Positions 10,494 to 21,775 of a DNA stretch of 64,000 bases are shown in pieces; the first letter of the stretch is position 1, and every line of letters starts with the position of its first letter. The position numbers were made by a program, and so were the translations under genes. The DNA lies in contig NC_092521.1 of the NCBI RefSeq assembly GCF_037038585.1, positions 53,948,398 to 54,012,397 of the forward strand, in the 5' to 3' direction. The notes under the pieces are model-generated. The model did not search any database. It was not told the origin of the DNA and worked only from the letters and a program-made list of their open reading frames with translations. Source of the DNA: Patagioenas fasciata. Taxonomy: Eukaryota; Chordata; Aves; Columbiformes; Columbidae.

Positions 10494-13379
10494 TGTACAC
10501 ATACAGATGCCTAAATATTTGATTGGCCCCTGGAAAACAGTAGTTTTTACAAGGATAATGTTATACAGCTCTGTCTGGTTGGCTTTTTATACAAGAAACT
10601 ATTTTCCCACATATTTTTTCGTTACTACTCTAATTGTATGATGTGCAATATAGAAATATTTATAAATACATATATAATTTTAACATTGGGACTCACTTTC
10701 CCCATAACAAATGCAAATGCCTACTCCAATTCCGTTGTTTCAGAGGAATCAGATACACAAGTATTGAAAATGTTCATTGCTGTCCATCCCCAGCCATTTT
10801 TCCCATTCCATGCTGCAGAGACCAATTTCTGTTTTCAGCTTGTTCTTACAGTAACATTTTACAGAAGTAGCCAGCCTCTCCCAATGCTACTTTTCCTAAC
10901 TTGACCACATTACCACTCCTTCATGTAATTTTAACTTGCTGTCTCAGAACAACAACAAAAAAAAACCCAGACCACAGCATTCAGCTGTGGATGTCAGCTG
11001 TCTCAGGTGAAGTGGTTAGATCAACATGTCATGAAGGAGCATGAACCTAACGGGTGAATGGAAGGATATGAGCTTTTTCTCAAAGTAAACCTCCAGAAAG
11101 CCCTATTGTGGCAGACAGATTAAGGAAGTTTCCTTTTCTGCGCATGATTAACATGGGAATAATATATGGGTAGTCTTAATCTGGGCTATGGAGAGCCAAC
11201 TTTTGAACTTCCAGAAAACAAATAAGCAAGCAGCTAGACAAAAATAGCAAGCAGCTACATAAAATTGCCTAAAGAATTTTTTTCTATACCTTTGTGTCTT
11301 TTTTTTTTAAGATAAAAGAGTCCACATTAAATCACTCGATAAAAAAATGACCATGTTAAAGTTCACCGAAGTATGATGTATACTTAAATTGGGCCTGGGA
11401 CTGAAATATATGAGGCTATATTTAACGAAGATGACTTTTTTTTTTATATACTCTAATTAAAAACCTTTGAAACACCACCAATTGCTATGATACATGACTT
11501 CTATTCTCTTTGCCTAAATAGCCTTGTTACTTAACCTGTTTGTAAAGGACAAGTAACAGCTTTCTCAATGTTGTTTCTAAGATCATTTTGAAAAGACCAA
11601 GTAGAATAACAAAGATTTTCCTCTAATTTTGGGGGCTTTTTTGCTCATGAGTTTTTCAGTGTTCTAAAAGCAGTGGGTGTGTTTTGCTGCTACCAGTGAA
11701 TCTCACCCATTCGCTCACATTCCCAGCTGCCCACACAGAGGTACATAAATACTTCACCTTTAGAGTGAAAATTAAAAAAGACTGTAATCCTTTCAGAATC
11801 ACAGGAATAGAAAGCACAGAGTCTAAATCAGGCATTAGAAGCTATCTTCATGATGTATACAGTTATTTTAAAGGAAATAGACCTCAAGCCACAGCGAAAA
11901 TTTTCCTGACACAAGAGTCAGACCTTTCTCAGAGCCTTTTGTCACAGAGGGTATTGGTACTGAGCAGCAGAAGACTTTCACATGACTGTCCTTCACTTTC
12001 ATGTGACTTTGTGGCACTCCTTGTTTCCAGCATCCAGGTGCTTTTTACACACACCCACCCTTTGGTGTGGTGAGTCCTTCTGCCTCCATGCCTCAAGCAT
12101 CTTTCCATCCAAATGACAAATTAGAGATGCTCTTTTTTGTTTTGTTTTGTTTTTTCCCCCAGAGCATGGAGAAATACAGTGCTTCTGGTTTTGGTTTCTT
12201 TCACACAGAAAAGTACAAAATTTATTGCATAGTATGGCCTGAGCAAGAGGGATTAGGAAATTTATGCACAGTGCTAGGATGACATTTTTCCATGTATTGC
12301 TCCACTCTATTTCCTATTTAATCGGTGAAAAATGCTGTGTCTTACACAGCTTCCTTTAAAACTTAATCTAACCCAAGTTCACATTAAACTAGTCCAAAAT
12401 TAACTTCAAAGTTTTGCAAATTCTGTCCAAGTTTGGCCTGACTAATTTAAGCTGGAAGCAAGCAATGAAATTCAATACCCAGAAATTTTTGTGTGATTTG
12501 TAGTTCAAAGGGGAATTTTGCACTTTCAAGAGCTCTGCGGGTCTACTCCTACGATATAATGGTGCATGCCCCCACCATCTCAGGACAAGAACCCCCTAGC
12601 TGATAAATCCCATCCCTCTCAGTGACAGCCCCCTTTTGATTTAACCAGAAAAAGGTGTTTAAAATCTGTGTGAAAAGTATATTAGTTCCTTTCTAATCTA
12701 TAGACTTTAAATTTGCCACACAAAGGTTACCCATCACGTTACTGCCACTAACAGTTACTAGCTAATATTATGAAAAAAAATATATATTAGCACCAATGAA
12801 AATCTTTTTTTTTCTTCTCAGTAAGCGTTAATTAGTCACTGTCTGTGTTTATGCTTCTTTTATATGGCTGTCACAAATCTTCTTCAGCAGAAGAGCTGAA
12901 GCCTTCATCTTACAACTATATAGCTACTAACTCATGTTTATGAAATGTTAGGTTTGTAAAGGCTTTTCACTCCTAGTTCTCAAAGTCTGGGCCAACTGAT
13001 CCATATAAAACCAGTTATTTTTCCAAATTTGTGAAAGTGCAAAGCACATTCCCAGGGAACAAGCATAATGTAAAATTCAAAATCACATGGTGCCTGCCTA
13101 CCAAACACAAGGGAGCTGCTCACAGGTTCACTGGCTACAGACTCTCCACAGATTCTTCTCTCCTGCAACTTCAGTTTACTGGTTGTCACTGAAAACATCC
13201 TCACAATATTCTCACCAAACCGGCATTTCCAGGTTATTTGAAAGATCTGTGGAACTATTAACTACTTGAAAGAATAATTAGAAGTGTGATAGTCCTGAGT
13301 ACTCCATGATGTAGTATTGAAGAGGATCCTGTAGAAACACAAGCATATTGGATTAAAATATTTTCCTACTTGCTTCTTT
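10494..13379. other. Non-coding upstream DNA, nothing recognised
   Basis: AT-rich intergenic sequence with small homopolymers and a (TTTTG)n-like patch at 12130-12156. Short open frames lack recognisable motifs. Confidence 0.5.
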
Positions 13380-13399
13380 AGAAACCAGGAGAACAAATT

Positions 13400-13495
13400 C
13401 TCCATTAACTCAGGGAATTGCACAGATAGAACAGAAGCAGGAATCCGACCCATGTTGTCTTGTACACTTTTCTAATAGCTGTATCACTAGGTCAG
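13400..13495 (+). repeat. Possible LINE2/MIR-type 3'-end relic
   Basis: The stretch 'agaagcaggaatccgacccatgttgtcttgtacac..ttctaatagctgtatcacta' follows the word order of the common L2/MIR tail ('..ggattcgaacccaggtctcctgactc..gtgctctaaccactagaccac'). Divergence is high, so this is a weak call made from pattern memory. Confidence 0.33.
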
Positions 13496-13589
13496 TTAAA
13501 ACTTTGTTTAATGGCTGATATGTATCTCTAGTTAAGTATCATTTTTAGTTTTCAGCAATATGCAGATGTCTAGTCCCAAGAGCTGTCAC

Positions 13590-13670
13590 GTATATAAACA
13601 TTTTTAGCTCCCAGTTTGAAATACGTATTTGGCTGATTAATTTTCAAAATATCTATTTGTACTTGTGCCA
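13590..13670 (+). repeat. Diverged direct repeat, copy A
   Basis: This segment shares an ordered series of blocks with 14211-14290: 'tataaa', 'ttttt', 'tcccagt/tctcagt', 'aatac', 'ttggctgat', 'ttttcaaaatat', 'tatttg' and 'acttgtgcca'. The best block (13631-13670) differs at only a few positions. Origin is unknown. It could be an old local duplication about 0.62 kb apart, or two copies of an unrecognised interspersed repeat. Confidence 0.7.
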
Positions 13671-14210
13671 GTCTGCCATTTCCATACAAGACTCCAGTTC
13701 ATGCACAAGCACTTTATAAATCTCCAAATAAAATCTTCCATGTTTATTTTTCTTAGAGAGAAAATCCCATTTAATAAGTGTGGGCCTCTTTCCTTTATAT
13801 ACATTTTATGTTGAGGGGCTAACTGTATTCTTTTCTAAGTCATATTGGTGTTTGGGTTTTATGGTGTGCTGTTTTTTTCTTATTATGAGCAAAGAGGAAA
13901 CAAAAATAATACTACAAGTACATGGTATTTTTACTGTGGGCATTATCTACACATCGCCTAAAGCACACAACTATCATTTTGTTGCTTGATGGTACTGGAG
14001 AAAGCCTAGTTCTATGATGCTAGGAAGGGGAGAAAAAATACGTTCCTGGAGCTACAGCCAATGTTTGTCTGCAGTCTGATCTCCTAAAGGACACCTGTTT
14101 CTGATGGTGTTTGGTGTCTTCCACTATGTGTGTTTCTTCAGATGTTTCGTTTCTTGAAGTAAATTGTGTAGAATGCCCTTAAAGGGTTTCAGAAGGTATT
14201 TTATAATCTG

Positions 14211-14290
14211 TATTTATAAATTTTTCATTCTCAGTACAATACATGCATTTTGGCTGATCAGTTTTCAAAATATTTATTTGCACTTGTGCC
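14211..14290 (+). repeat. Diverged direct repeat, copy B
   Basis: Partner of the 13590-13670 segment, in the same orientation, with the shared core ggctgat..ttttcaaaatat.tatttg.acttgtgcca at about 14252-14290. Similarity fades on both sides. Confidence 0.7.
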
Positions 14291-15939
14291 AAATACAAAT
14301 TTATATTTAGAATTTCCTCCCCCTCATCAGACAAGTAGGGTACCCACCTTCTAGTCCAGGAAGGGGAATGTAAAGCCAGGGTAGGAACAGAAAAAAATTC
14401 ACATTTGCAGCAGCATCCCTGGTCATCCAGAAGCCAGACATCAACCTGGCATTCAGTCAGTGCTCCACAGGGTTGTAGTATGAGATCCATGGTGGCACCT
14501 ATCATAGTTTTTCAGATCCTATCCCTCTCCTGAATTGTGTTCACTCAGTCCTTACTGGTAGCAGCATGGAATATAATCCTGACATTATGGGCAGTAGGGA
14601 ATGCTTCCAGAATTGTTTTAGGGGCTTGTCCTTCATTTCTGATACATACGTGGCTGCAAGATGGCTCCCAGAGGGCCTCCATGCTGCCATGGAAGCAGCC
14701 ATGATTTTATCATGTGCAACCTGGCTTTAAAATATTTAATCCAGGACATGTTAACAGCATAGCAAAAGCAAGCCTAGAGGCTCTGTATGTTCAAATATTT
14801 ATGCTTCCTGGGTGAGTCTGGCAAGAAGTGCTGCCAAGTATACTGTTATCAGTGTCCTATGCTGGCTAATTTAAAATTAACTTGGGCACTGCCTACATGA
14901 GTTACAGCAACATATTTGACTGAAACTGTCCTTCCCCTCCAGGCAGGATACGGAGCTCAGGGGAAGGTGGAGATGAGATGAGTCATTTTTGTTCCCTTCA
15001 AAACCTGAGCTGCTTCGCCAGCTGGAGAGCCCAACAGTGTAATTTAGGCAGCCCTAAAAGATCACCCATGAGAGCACCTTCCCTCCAGGGGCATGGCAAA
15101 GAGGAGCCTGATGGGCATTTTGCACAACACCTGCACGTGCGACCCTGCCCCAAGCTGTGAGAAAGCTTCACAGGGGCTGATGTTTCACCTGTGCGCTCAC
15201 AAGTTGCTCAGAGAGCTGCGATTCATAGAGTAAAATCAGGGACATCCTTCCTAGGATTTTACAGGCAGAGAAATTTTTTGGGAACAGGTATTTATCAGAA
15301 ACATTTATTTTCAAAAAACCCCAAACATCGAAAAAGTGGGAGAGGAAAATAAAAGGCTGCCTGAGTTTTCTCATTTTGTTTGCAGAGTTTTGTCTGGGTG
15401 TTATTCTAGAGTTGAACCCCAGTATTTTTGCTTGATTGTTTTCTTTTGAGAGACAAACATTCAATTAGCATACAAAGATAAAGTGCAATCATGAAAAAAT
15501 ATCGACTGCCTGGGAGTGTATTTGTTTATGGGATTGCTCTACATGAACGCACACTATTGTAAAAATAATTCACTTGTTTCCCGGTGCTCTTCTAATTATG
15601 TACACAGCCGTATCAGGAAAAACAAAAGATTTATCTGGTTTCAGGAGAAAGTAAGTGTGGTTCCCTGCCACAGAAATGATCTTGCATGTAGGAAATCAAG
15701 GTTTCTTCTCCTTGATAGTTTAAACAGAGCAGAGCCTGCTTGGTTTCTGAATCTCTCGTGTAAGCAGCTTAAATGTTACTCCGTGCTCTGCCAAACCACT
15801 TTTTGTGTTTGAGTTGTGCTTTCCGCTCGTCCTCCTGCCTAACCGGTAAACAATTTTACTTAGTCGAGCCTATTTCAGGAGCAGGATAAGAAATTGGCTC
15901 TCAAAAGGAAAGGAAAAGAATGCAAGCAAGAAGTTTTCC
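14291..15939. other. Non-coding DNA upstream of the promoter, nothing recognised
   Basis: Mixed-composition sequence approaching the ARHGAP28 CpG-rich promoter. No supported gene. Short open frames on both strands lack recognisable motifs. Confidence 0.5.
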
Positions 15940-16235
15940 CAGCGGTCGCTCGGTGCCGTGCAGGATTATCTCAGGTTTCTAGTTTCCTAGGAACGTAGTA
16001 ACTTCCCTGTGGGTTGTTTTGTGGGCGGTGTTTTTGAATATATGCTAATTCAGCTTTCCTGACGGGGAGAGGAGCCGTGTCTGGCTCACACAGCTCTCCT
16101 GACAGCAAACGGTGGCGAGAGGCTGCGAGGGAGCCAGGCCATGCTCTGGAGCTTGTGACAGGACCCCTTGCCCTCCCATCAGTGCCCATCGGCACACCCC
16201 GGTCACTGGCCTTTGTCACCAGCAGCGGGGCCGAC

Positions 16236-16247
16236 ATGTGCCTATGA
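16236..16247 (+). promoter_or_regulatory. Short upstream ORF ending 2 nt before the ARHGAP28 start
   Basis: ATG TGC CTA TGA: a three-codon frame with G at -3. Its stop overlaps a second, in-frame upstream ATG (16244) and ends 2 nt before the main ATG at 16250. If it lies in the mature 5' UTR it could tune initiation. A second mini-frame, ATG CTC TGG AGC TTG TGA, lies at 16141-16158. Confidence 0.55.
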
Positions 16248-16249
16248 CC

Positions 16250-16374
16250 ATGGAGATGAAGGACTCGGGCAGCGTGGTCCTGACAGCCTACCATCCCCAC
16301 AGCCCCACCAGGATCCCGGGCATGGAGCAGAACTTTGTGCAGGACATTCCCCCCGGTCATTCGCCTACCAGCAG
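16250..16374 (+). CDS. ARHGAP28: ARHGAP28 coding exon 1 (N-terminus)
   Basis: First coding exon of a Rho GTPase-activating protein that stimulates GTP hydrolysis by Rho-family GTPases and so affects the actin cytoskeleton. It encodes MEMKDSGSVVLTAYH and onward, 41 codons plus 2 nt. The VVLTAYH block (9-15) is the conserved N-terminal signature of the ARHGAP18/ARHGAP28 pair. The start was chosen because ATG 16250 sits in a perfect Kozak context (ACCATGG) and gives the expected MExxDSGxVVLTAYH beginning. ATG 16244 is in frame but in poor context, and the frame open upstream to 16112 has no ATG before 16244. The exon ends CAG|GTAAAG. Its last two bases (AG) join the first base of exon 2 to make an Arg codon. 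Confidence 0.92.
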
Positions 16375-19300
16375 GTAAAGCCGAAGGGATGGGGACCGGT
16401 GCTGTGCTCTGCCATTTCGCCAGGATCAGTCATGGTTTTTGCTGTCTGTATGTCAGCCCGAGAGTGTTTCCCGAATTCTCGGCCACTTTGCAAGCGCTTT
16501 GCTCTTGCACGTTTTTCCCCGTCAGCGGGGAAGTGATTCAGCCCAGCGCTGCTGGTCAGGACTGGGAGGGGGAAACGCGAGTACTTATTTTAAATCTTGT
16601 AAGTCAACAAATCAGGTCAGTTTCCTGCCCAAGATACTCAACAAGACAATCCCCAGGAAAAAAAAAAAAATAACCAAGCATGTGAATTGGGCTTCTGCTC
16701 AGGTTGTTTAGGACCGTGTTACGCAAAGTGAGAAGGCTGGAGTGACTGAGCCTGGCTCTAAGAAAGTTGATTCTGGCTTTGGTTTATAGGATTTTTTAAT
16801 TCCTTCCCCATTCACCCATCAGGTCAGGACCAGCTCTTGCCTTTTTGTGAAATTGCAGTTGTTGCTTTGCACAGCCATATGCACACAATGGGAGATTCCA
16901 TGGTTAAAGACTTAGTCTAAATAAGAAAATTCCTTTGTGTTGCAGGAAGCTAAGTATTGTCTTAATTAATGCAGTCTTGTGTATGTTTACTTCCCTGCTC
17001 TGTAAGAATGTCTGTATTTGCACAGTTCAAAAATAGCATTTTGGTCAATTTTATTGTTTAGGAAATCTGACTTTTTTCCTAAACATACGTGTCTGGGTTT
17101 TGCAAGTTCTCCAAAAGAAGTAGTATGAAAGTTCATACTGCAAAAAGTTGAAGAAAGTAGGAAATGTTATTCTGTGGCTTGACTGAAAAAATGAGAACTG
17201 AGGTCTGAGGAAACAGTACATGTCTTTAGCCCCAGGAATTAAGCCTGTGTCTTCTCTTAATAAAAATAATGATATTTACTTCATATTGTTTATTTATAGC
17301 CGATAGCTGTTTTGTTTTCATTGTCATTATTTAGGTTAGCAGCATCTTCCTGTTCTTTGTGTATTTCCCTGGCTGTCTCATAAAGATAACTCCTTTGTTC
17401 TGTTAAACTGTTGTTTGAGAGCAGTACCAAAATACACAATTTCATGTTAAGAAAAGAAACACAGTCTGGGCTTTTAGACATGGTAAGAATGGCATTTGCC
17501 GCTTAAAGCAGAGAACAGTGGTTTGGCATTGGGTTACTGGGGAGCATGTCATTTCTTCCCTGAGGAAGAATGCTAAACTGGATCTCCCTTTGAGGAGAGC
17601 AACGGAAATGTGGTGGTTTGCTGTGTTTCTTGTAGGTGTGCTAATTGTTTTAAAATGCTCTTGAAACTTAAGCTCAGGGTGTATGAGGATTTAAATCACA
17701 TACGTGTCACCTACAGAAAGCAGAAGTGCAAATTGCAGTTCCTGAAAGTAAAAAAGAAAATAGGATGCTGGCATTTTGATGAGGAACAGGTTTTGGAAGC
17801 TCCTGCTATGAGGCAAAGCCATGTATCCTTTTATATGTCTATGTGTCCCTAAGATTTTGGTGCTGTTGGCCTTTTCTTGTCTTCCACTTCCTGCAGCTGT
17901 CTAATAGCAATCGCCAAATTCTGCCATATGGGCAGTCAGTGACCATCTGAGTTTCCAAAGTCTGTTCAAGAGAGGGATTTTATTAACCCAGCATGCAGCC
18001 CTCTGGAATGCGGAGTCCATGAAGGCAAATGCACTGAGAGTTTTAGCAAATGGTAAAATAGGCTCTGGCTTAATCCCTACTTCATCTTCTAAGAACTCTT
18101 TCCTGGACTGCATTTTTTGTATAGTTTCCTCTGCCACCATCCTAATGCAAGGAGCTCCACTACAGACTCTGCCTGGCGTTCCTTGATCCCTGGGGCAGCC
18201 ACCCACACCACAGCATGCTAATTCCTTGACGCTCCAGGAGAATTATTTGAAAAAGCATGCAAAGAATAAAGGTGTTAGTCCATTTTTCACTTAATAACAA
18301 AAACAGCTGGGACACGAGCTTGACTTTCCTCTGAATTTTGTTGGGTTTAGTTAGATGTAGCTCTAATGAAGTCCATACTTCAGGTATGTATCTGTGAGAA
18401 CAGAATCAGACTTGCCTATTAGCCTTCACTTTGATAAACTGCTGGCAAGTTCTTTTTCAGCTCAGGGATCAAGATCTTTCATTTTCTTTCTCCCCTCCCA
18501 AGATCTCTTGTGCTTTGGAGTGCTTCTTCATGTCAGAAGAACAGCTCTATTCACCAGAGCCGGGCTTGGATATGAATGTCTCCCAGCTATGTTTTCTCTT
18601 GCAAACACTTTCACTTTGGGAGCCTTCTAAGTGGAGGTTTCTCACAGAAAGGGGAACTTAATGCAGTTTCAGTCGGCATTAAACTGCTCTGTTTCCCACT
18701 ATTTAAAAAAGGAAAGATTTAAATAGCCATCATGAACCTTTAAACAAATTACTATCTTGAAACACTCTTTCCAATCCAAGTACATAACTGAGAAGCCCAT
18801 GGACAGCAAAGTTCACACTAATAAAATAACTTAGATGCATCACACCACTGGGACTCACATCCATTTACAACTCTTGAAGGGCCACTAAGGCAGGCATCCT
18901 GTACACATCTAAAATATACACCAGCAGCATCAGCATCAGCATGAAGTATAGCAGCCACAAGTATTTTCACTCATAAGCCCAATGGGAGAAAGGTTGTTAG
19001 TTGGTGGGATGTAAGTGGGACAGAAAAATATGCACTTTAGCTTCTTCAAATGGAAAATGCAGCAGTGTGCAATAACGCACAGCAAATTCATAGCTGTAAT
19101 GAAGGGGAGGGAGAGTGCAATGTAAGTTTAACTGTGTAGTGATGCCATCACCAATCTGCAAAGGAGAATTATACCTTCCAATTTTACTGTTGGATAACAT
19201 TAGTAATTAAGAAGAGGAACCACAAATTCCAGCCATTCTCTAGAACAAGAAAGCATCAGGGGGACTAGTGATAGCTATCCTTAAATATCTCCTCCTCAGC

Positions 19301-21747
19301 TATCTATATCATTCATTTCTGTCTTAGTCCTTTTGTTCCATCTAGCAGACTTACTTTGCCAGTTCCATATATGGGGTGAGCCCTGAAAACTGCACTGTTG
19401 AGTTCGCTAGATGTCCAGGAGAATTCTCCAGTCAAATCTTCCTTTCTTTCCATTAATGAAACTAGGAAGTTCATTTTCCATTTTTCTCATGTGACATTCA
19501 GGTCCTTTCTCTTCACTTGTCATCTGGTTTGCATGATTGCCCCTGTTACTCACATTTATATTTTTCATTTTTTTTTTTGCTTATTGCCTTTAAGAACAAA
19601 GTGTTGGGGAGACCTCTGTTTCCTTTACTTGGCAATTAGACTAATTCTATGACAAATGAGCATAGTGGGGAAGGTTCCTGTACTCATGGTATCCCTCTCA
19701 ACTTTTTTTAATCCCATTTATTAGAATTCAGATGTCACAAGTACCAGTATCAAACACCCCAGAATGTCACGCTATCGCTTTCAATACATATACTACCTCA
19801 GTGCAAAGGTGAAAATGCTGATTTATGTTGTGTAATTATCAAGTTTTCCATTTTCAATTCAAAGAATAAAGGCATTTCTAGTTGTGTAGAAATACTTCTC
19901 CTGGATTATACAGAGGAAAAGCGAGGCCGCAGCCACAGGTCTTCCTCACATCTCCTTTTTATCCTTCTAGGAGAAGCTAGGAGGAGTTATTCCTGTGCTC
20001 AGAGGAAACAGGCATGACCTCTGTGCCAAATGGCCAGTGAGCTCTCTGAGGTAATTAAGCAATTAGGGGAGTACAAAGCATTCCTAAGTGAGTCATGCTC
20101 AAGCTTTTCTTGCCTCAAGTATGACAGAGAGTTCCTCAGCCCGTTTGTTACTAACGTATCTACCAGCGAAGAAATCATCTTGCACTACAAATCACAGATA
20201 TTTCCACTGCAATGAGTGTTTTAGGCTTATATGTTCATGAGATAAGAATCAGGGGAAAGAAAAAGCACGTTCACATGCTTTGTTCCGGCAGAGTGGGTTT
20301 AGAGAAGCTTTCAAAGGGTACATCAAGCTGTTTATACATAGAATAAACATCTTCATAATCAATACTCATGCAAAGAGCAGCATATATACTACAAAACCTA
20401 GGAGCATACTACATAAGGAAAGAATGAAGTGGATTTCAGCACCACTGAACAATGTAGCCAAGCCCCCTTCTTGGCTTCTCCCCTAGTCAAGGGCAAGTCT
20501 GGCAAATCCAGCTGTCTTAGGGAAATGCCTTTCCAATGTCTTAATGTTCAGCACATCTCCCTCCTCCTGCTGGCAGGAGATGACTTTTAGGCAGACACCA
20601 CTGAACTGTAGAATAAAAAAAAAAGAACAGGAGTATTTTCTGAAGTTTCCTTGAGTTACCTGCTGGCAGCTTCCAGAATCCCCACTCTCCAAGGCTAAGA
20701 CTTGCATTAATTTGGACACGCATGGGAGCATATCCCTTTGCAATATTCATCCCCTCTTGTGAGCCCCAAGGCATGACAGAGATATGTCATGGTGAGGTAA
20801 AGTGTCCTGAAATAAAGACTGTTTCTCTGGAAGTAAAAAACTGGAGAAGCAGCCTTTGTGCACTGAAATTTGGCTTGTGACAAGTGGAGCTCTATGAGCA
20901 GTTCAGGTTTTATCCCAACAGAAGCAGATTTTATCGCAGGGAAGTAAGGTCTGTACGCCCTGAGGCTGAGTGATCTGGGTTTAATTTCAGTCAGCACTGA
21001 TTGAGCAGCTCCCCTGCTCAGTTGTATACAAGTGATGTCAAGAATGTCTTCTAAGTGATGCAGGATAAACAAACTTAGGTATTTTGGATGTTTATCTCAC
21101 TCTACCACAAACTTCCGCAGAAGACAAAAATAAAAAGCTGGCTCCTTTTGCACAGTAAAACTTGAAATTACTTGGGCCTCTTGCAGTAACTTGGACTTAA
21201 AACCTATGAAATTAACATTTTAAAATGTACTAAAAGTGGTAAAAGAAAATCCCACAAAACAGTGATCTAGGAAAATACTGTATTGGCACAAGTTGGGCAA
21301 AAAATACATTTTGTGGAAAAAACACTTTTATAATTTCAAGCAGCTTCCTAAAATATGATATTTACAGTATATTTTTATAGACGCTAAGAATGATAATTCT
21401 TAATAAAACAGTTACCATGAGGATACGTATAAATAAGTCAGACAATAGAAGACATGCTTTTCCTGTAGGTTTTAGAAATGCCTACAGAATGTCCTCTGGG
21501 AGCCTCACTGAGGAATGTAGTATTTATAGCCAGTTCCTCAGGTTATGGTTGAAACTAGAGTTGGCTTCTCTGGTTTCTTTTTAGTTTGGTGCTCCTGCTG
21601 CTCTCCCTGGTACCTCCATATGCAGAGCTGATGGAAAACATCTGGCACTGTCCCTTTGATCATTTTGTTTGGTTGAGCATTTAGCCAGCTGCCCCATTCA
21701 TTTTTTAAGTCACTTATCTCTGATTACATGAGGGTTGGAGCTGCTTG

Positions 21748-21775
21748 AAAAAAAAGAAAAAAAAAAAAAAAGAAG
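21748..21775 (+). repeat. A-rich low-complexity tract
   Basis: Two A-runs interrupted by single G residues. There is no recognisable retroposon body directly upstream, so it is reported only as low complexity. Confidence 0.8.

Larger units (their letters stand above)
15940..16585 (+). promoter_or_regulatory. ARHGAP28: CpG-rich ARHGAP28 promoter / 5' UTR region
   Basis: CpG dinucleotides are dense from the 'agcggtcgctcggtgccg' stretch (about 15941) through exon 1 and into the first 200 bp of intron 1, in strong contrast with the flanks. A GC box (GGGCGG, about 16023-16028) lies just before a TATA-like AATATATGC and an octamer-like ATGCTAAT (about 16036-16049). The transcription start is not determinable by eye; somewhere in 15950-16150 is likely. 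Confidence 0.65.

Noticed and set aside
12130-12165. Strong polypyrimidine tract plus CAG resembling a splice acceptor
   Set aside because: It is a (TTTTG)n-like simple repeat upstream of the gene, with no coding exon or donor that fits.
16112-16249. In-frame N-terminal extension of ARHGAP28 exon 1
   Set aside because: The open frame starts at a GTG and has no ATG before 16244. The perfect Kozak ATG at 16250 gives the family's expected N-terminus.
17901-18206. 101-codon minus-strand open frame
   Set aside because: No motif or gene structure. Could be an unrecognised repeat, but unsupported.
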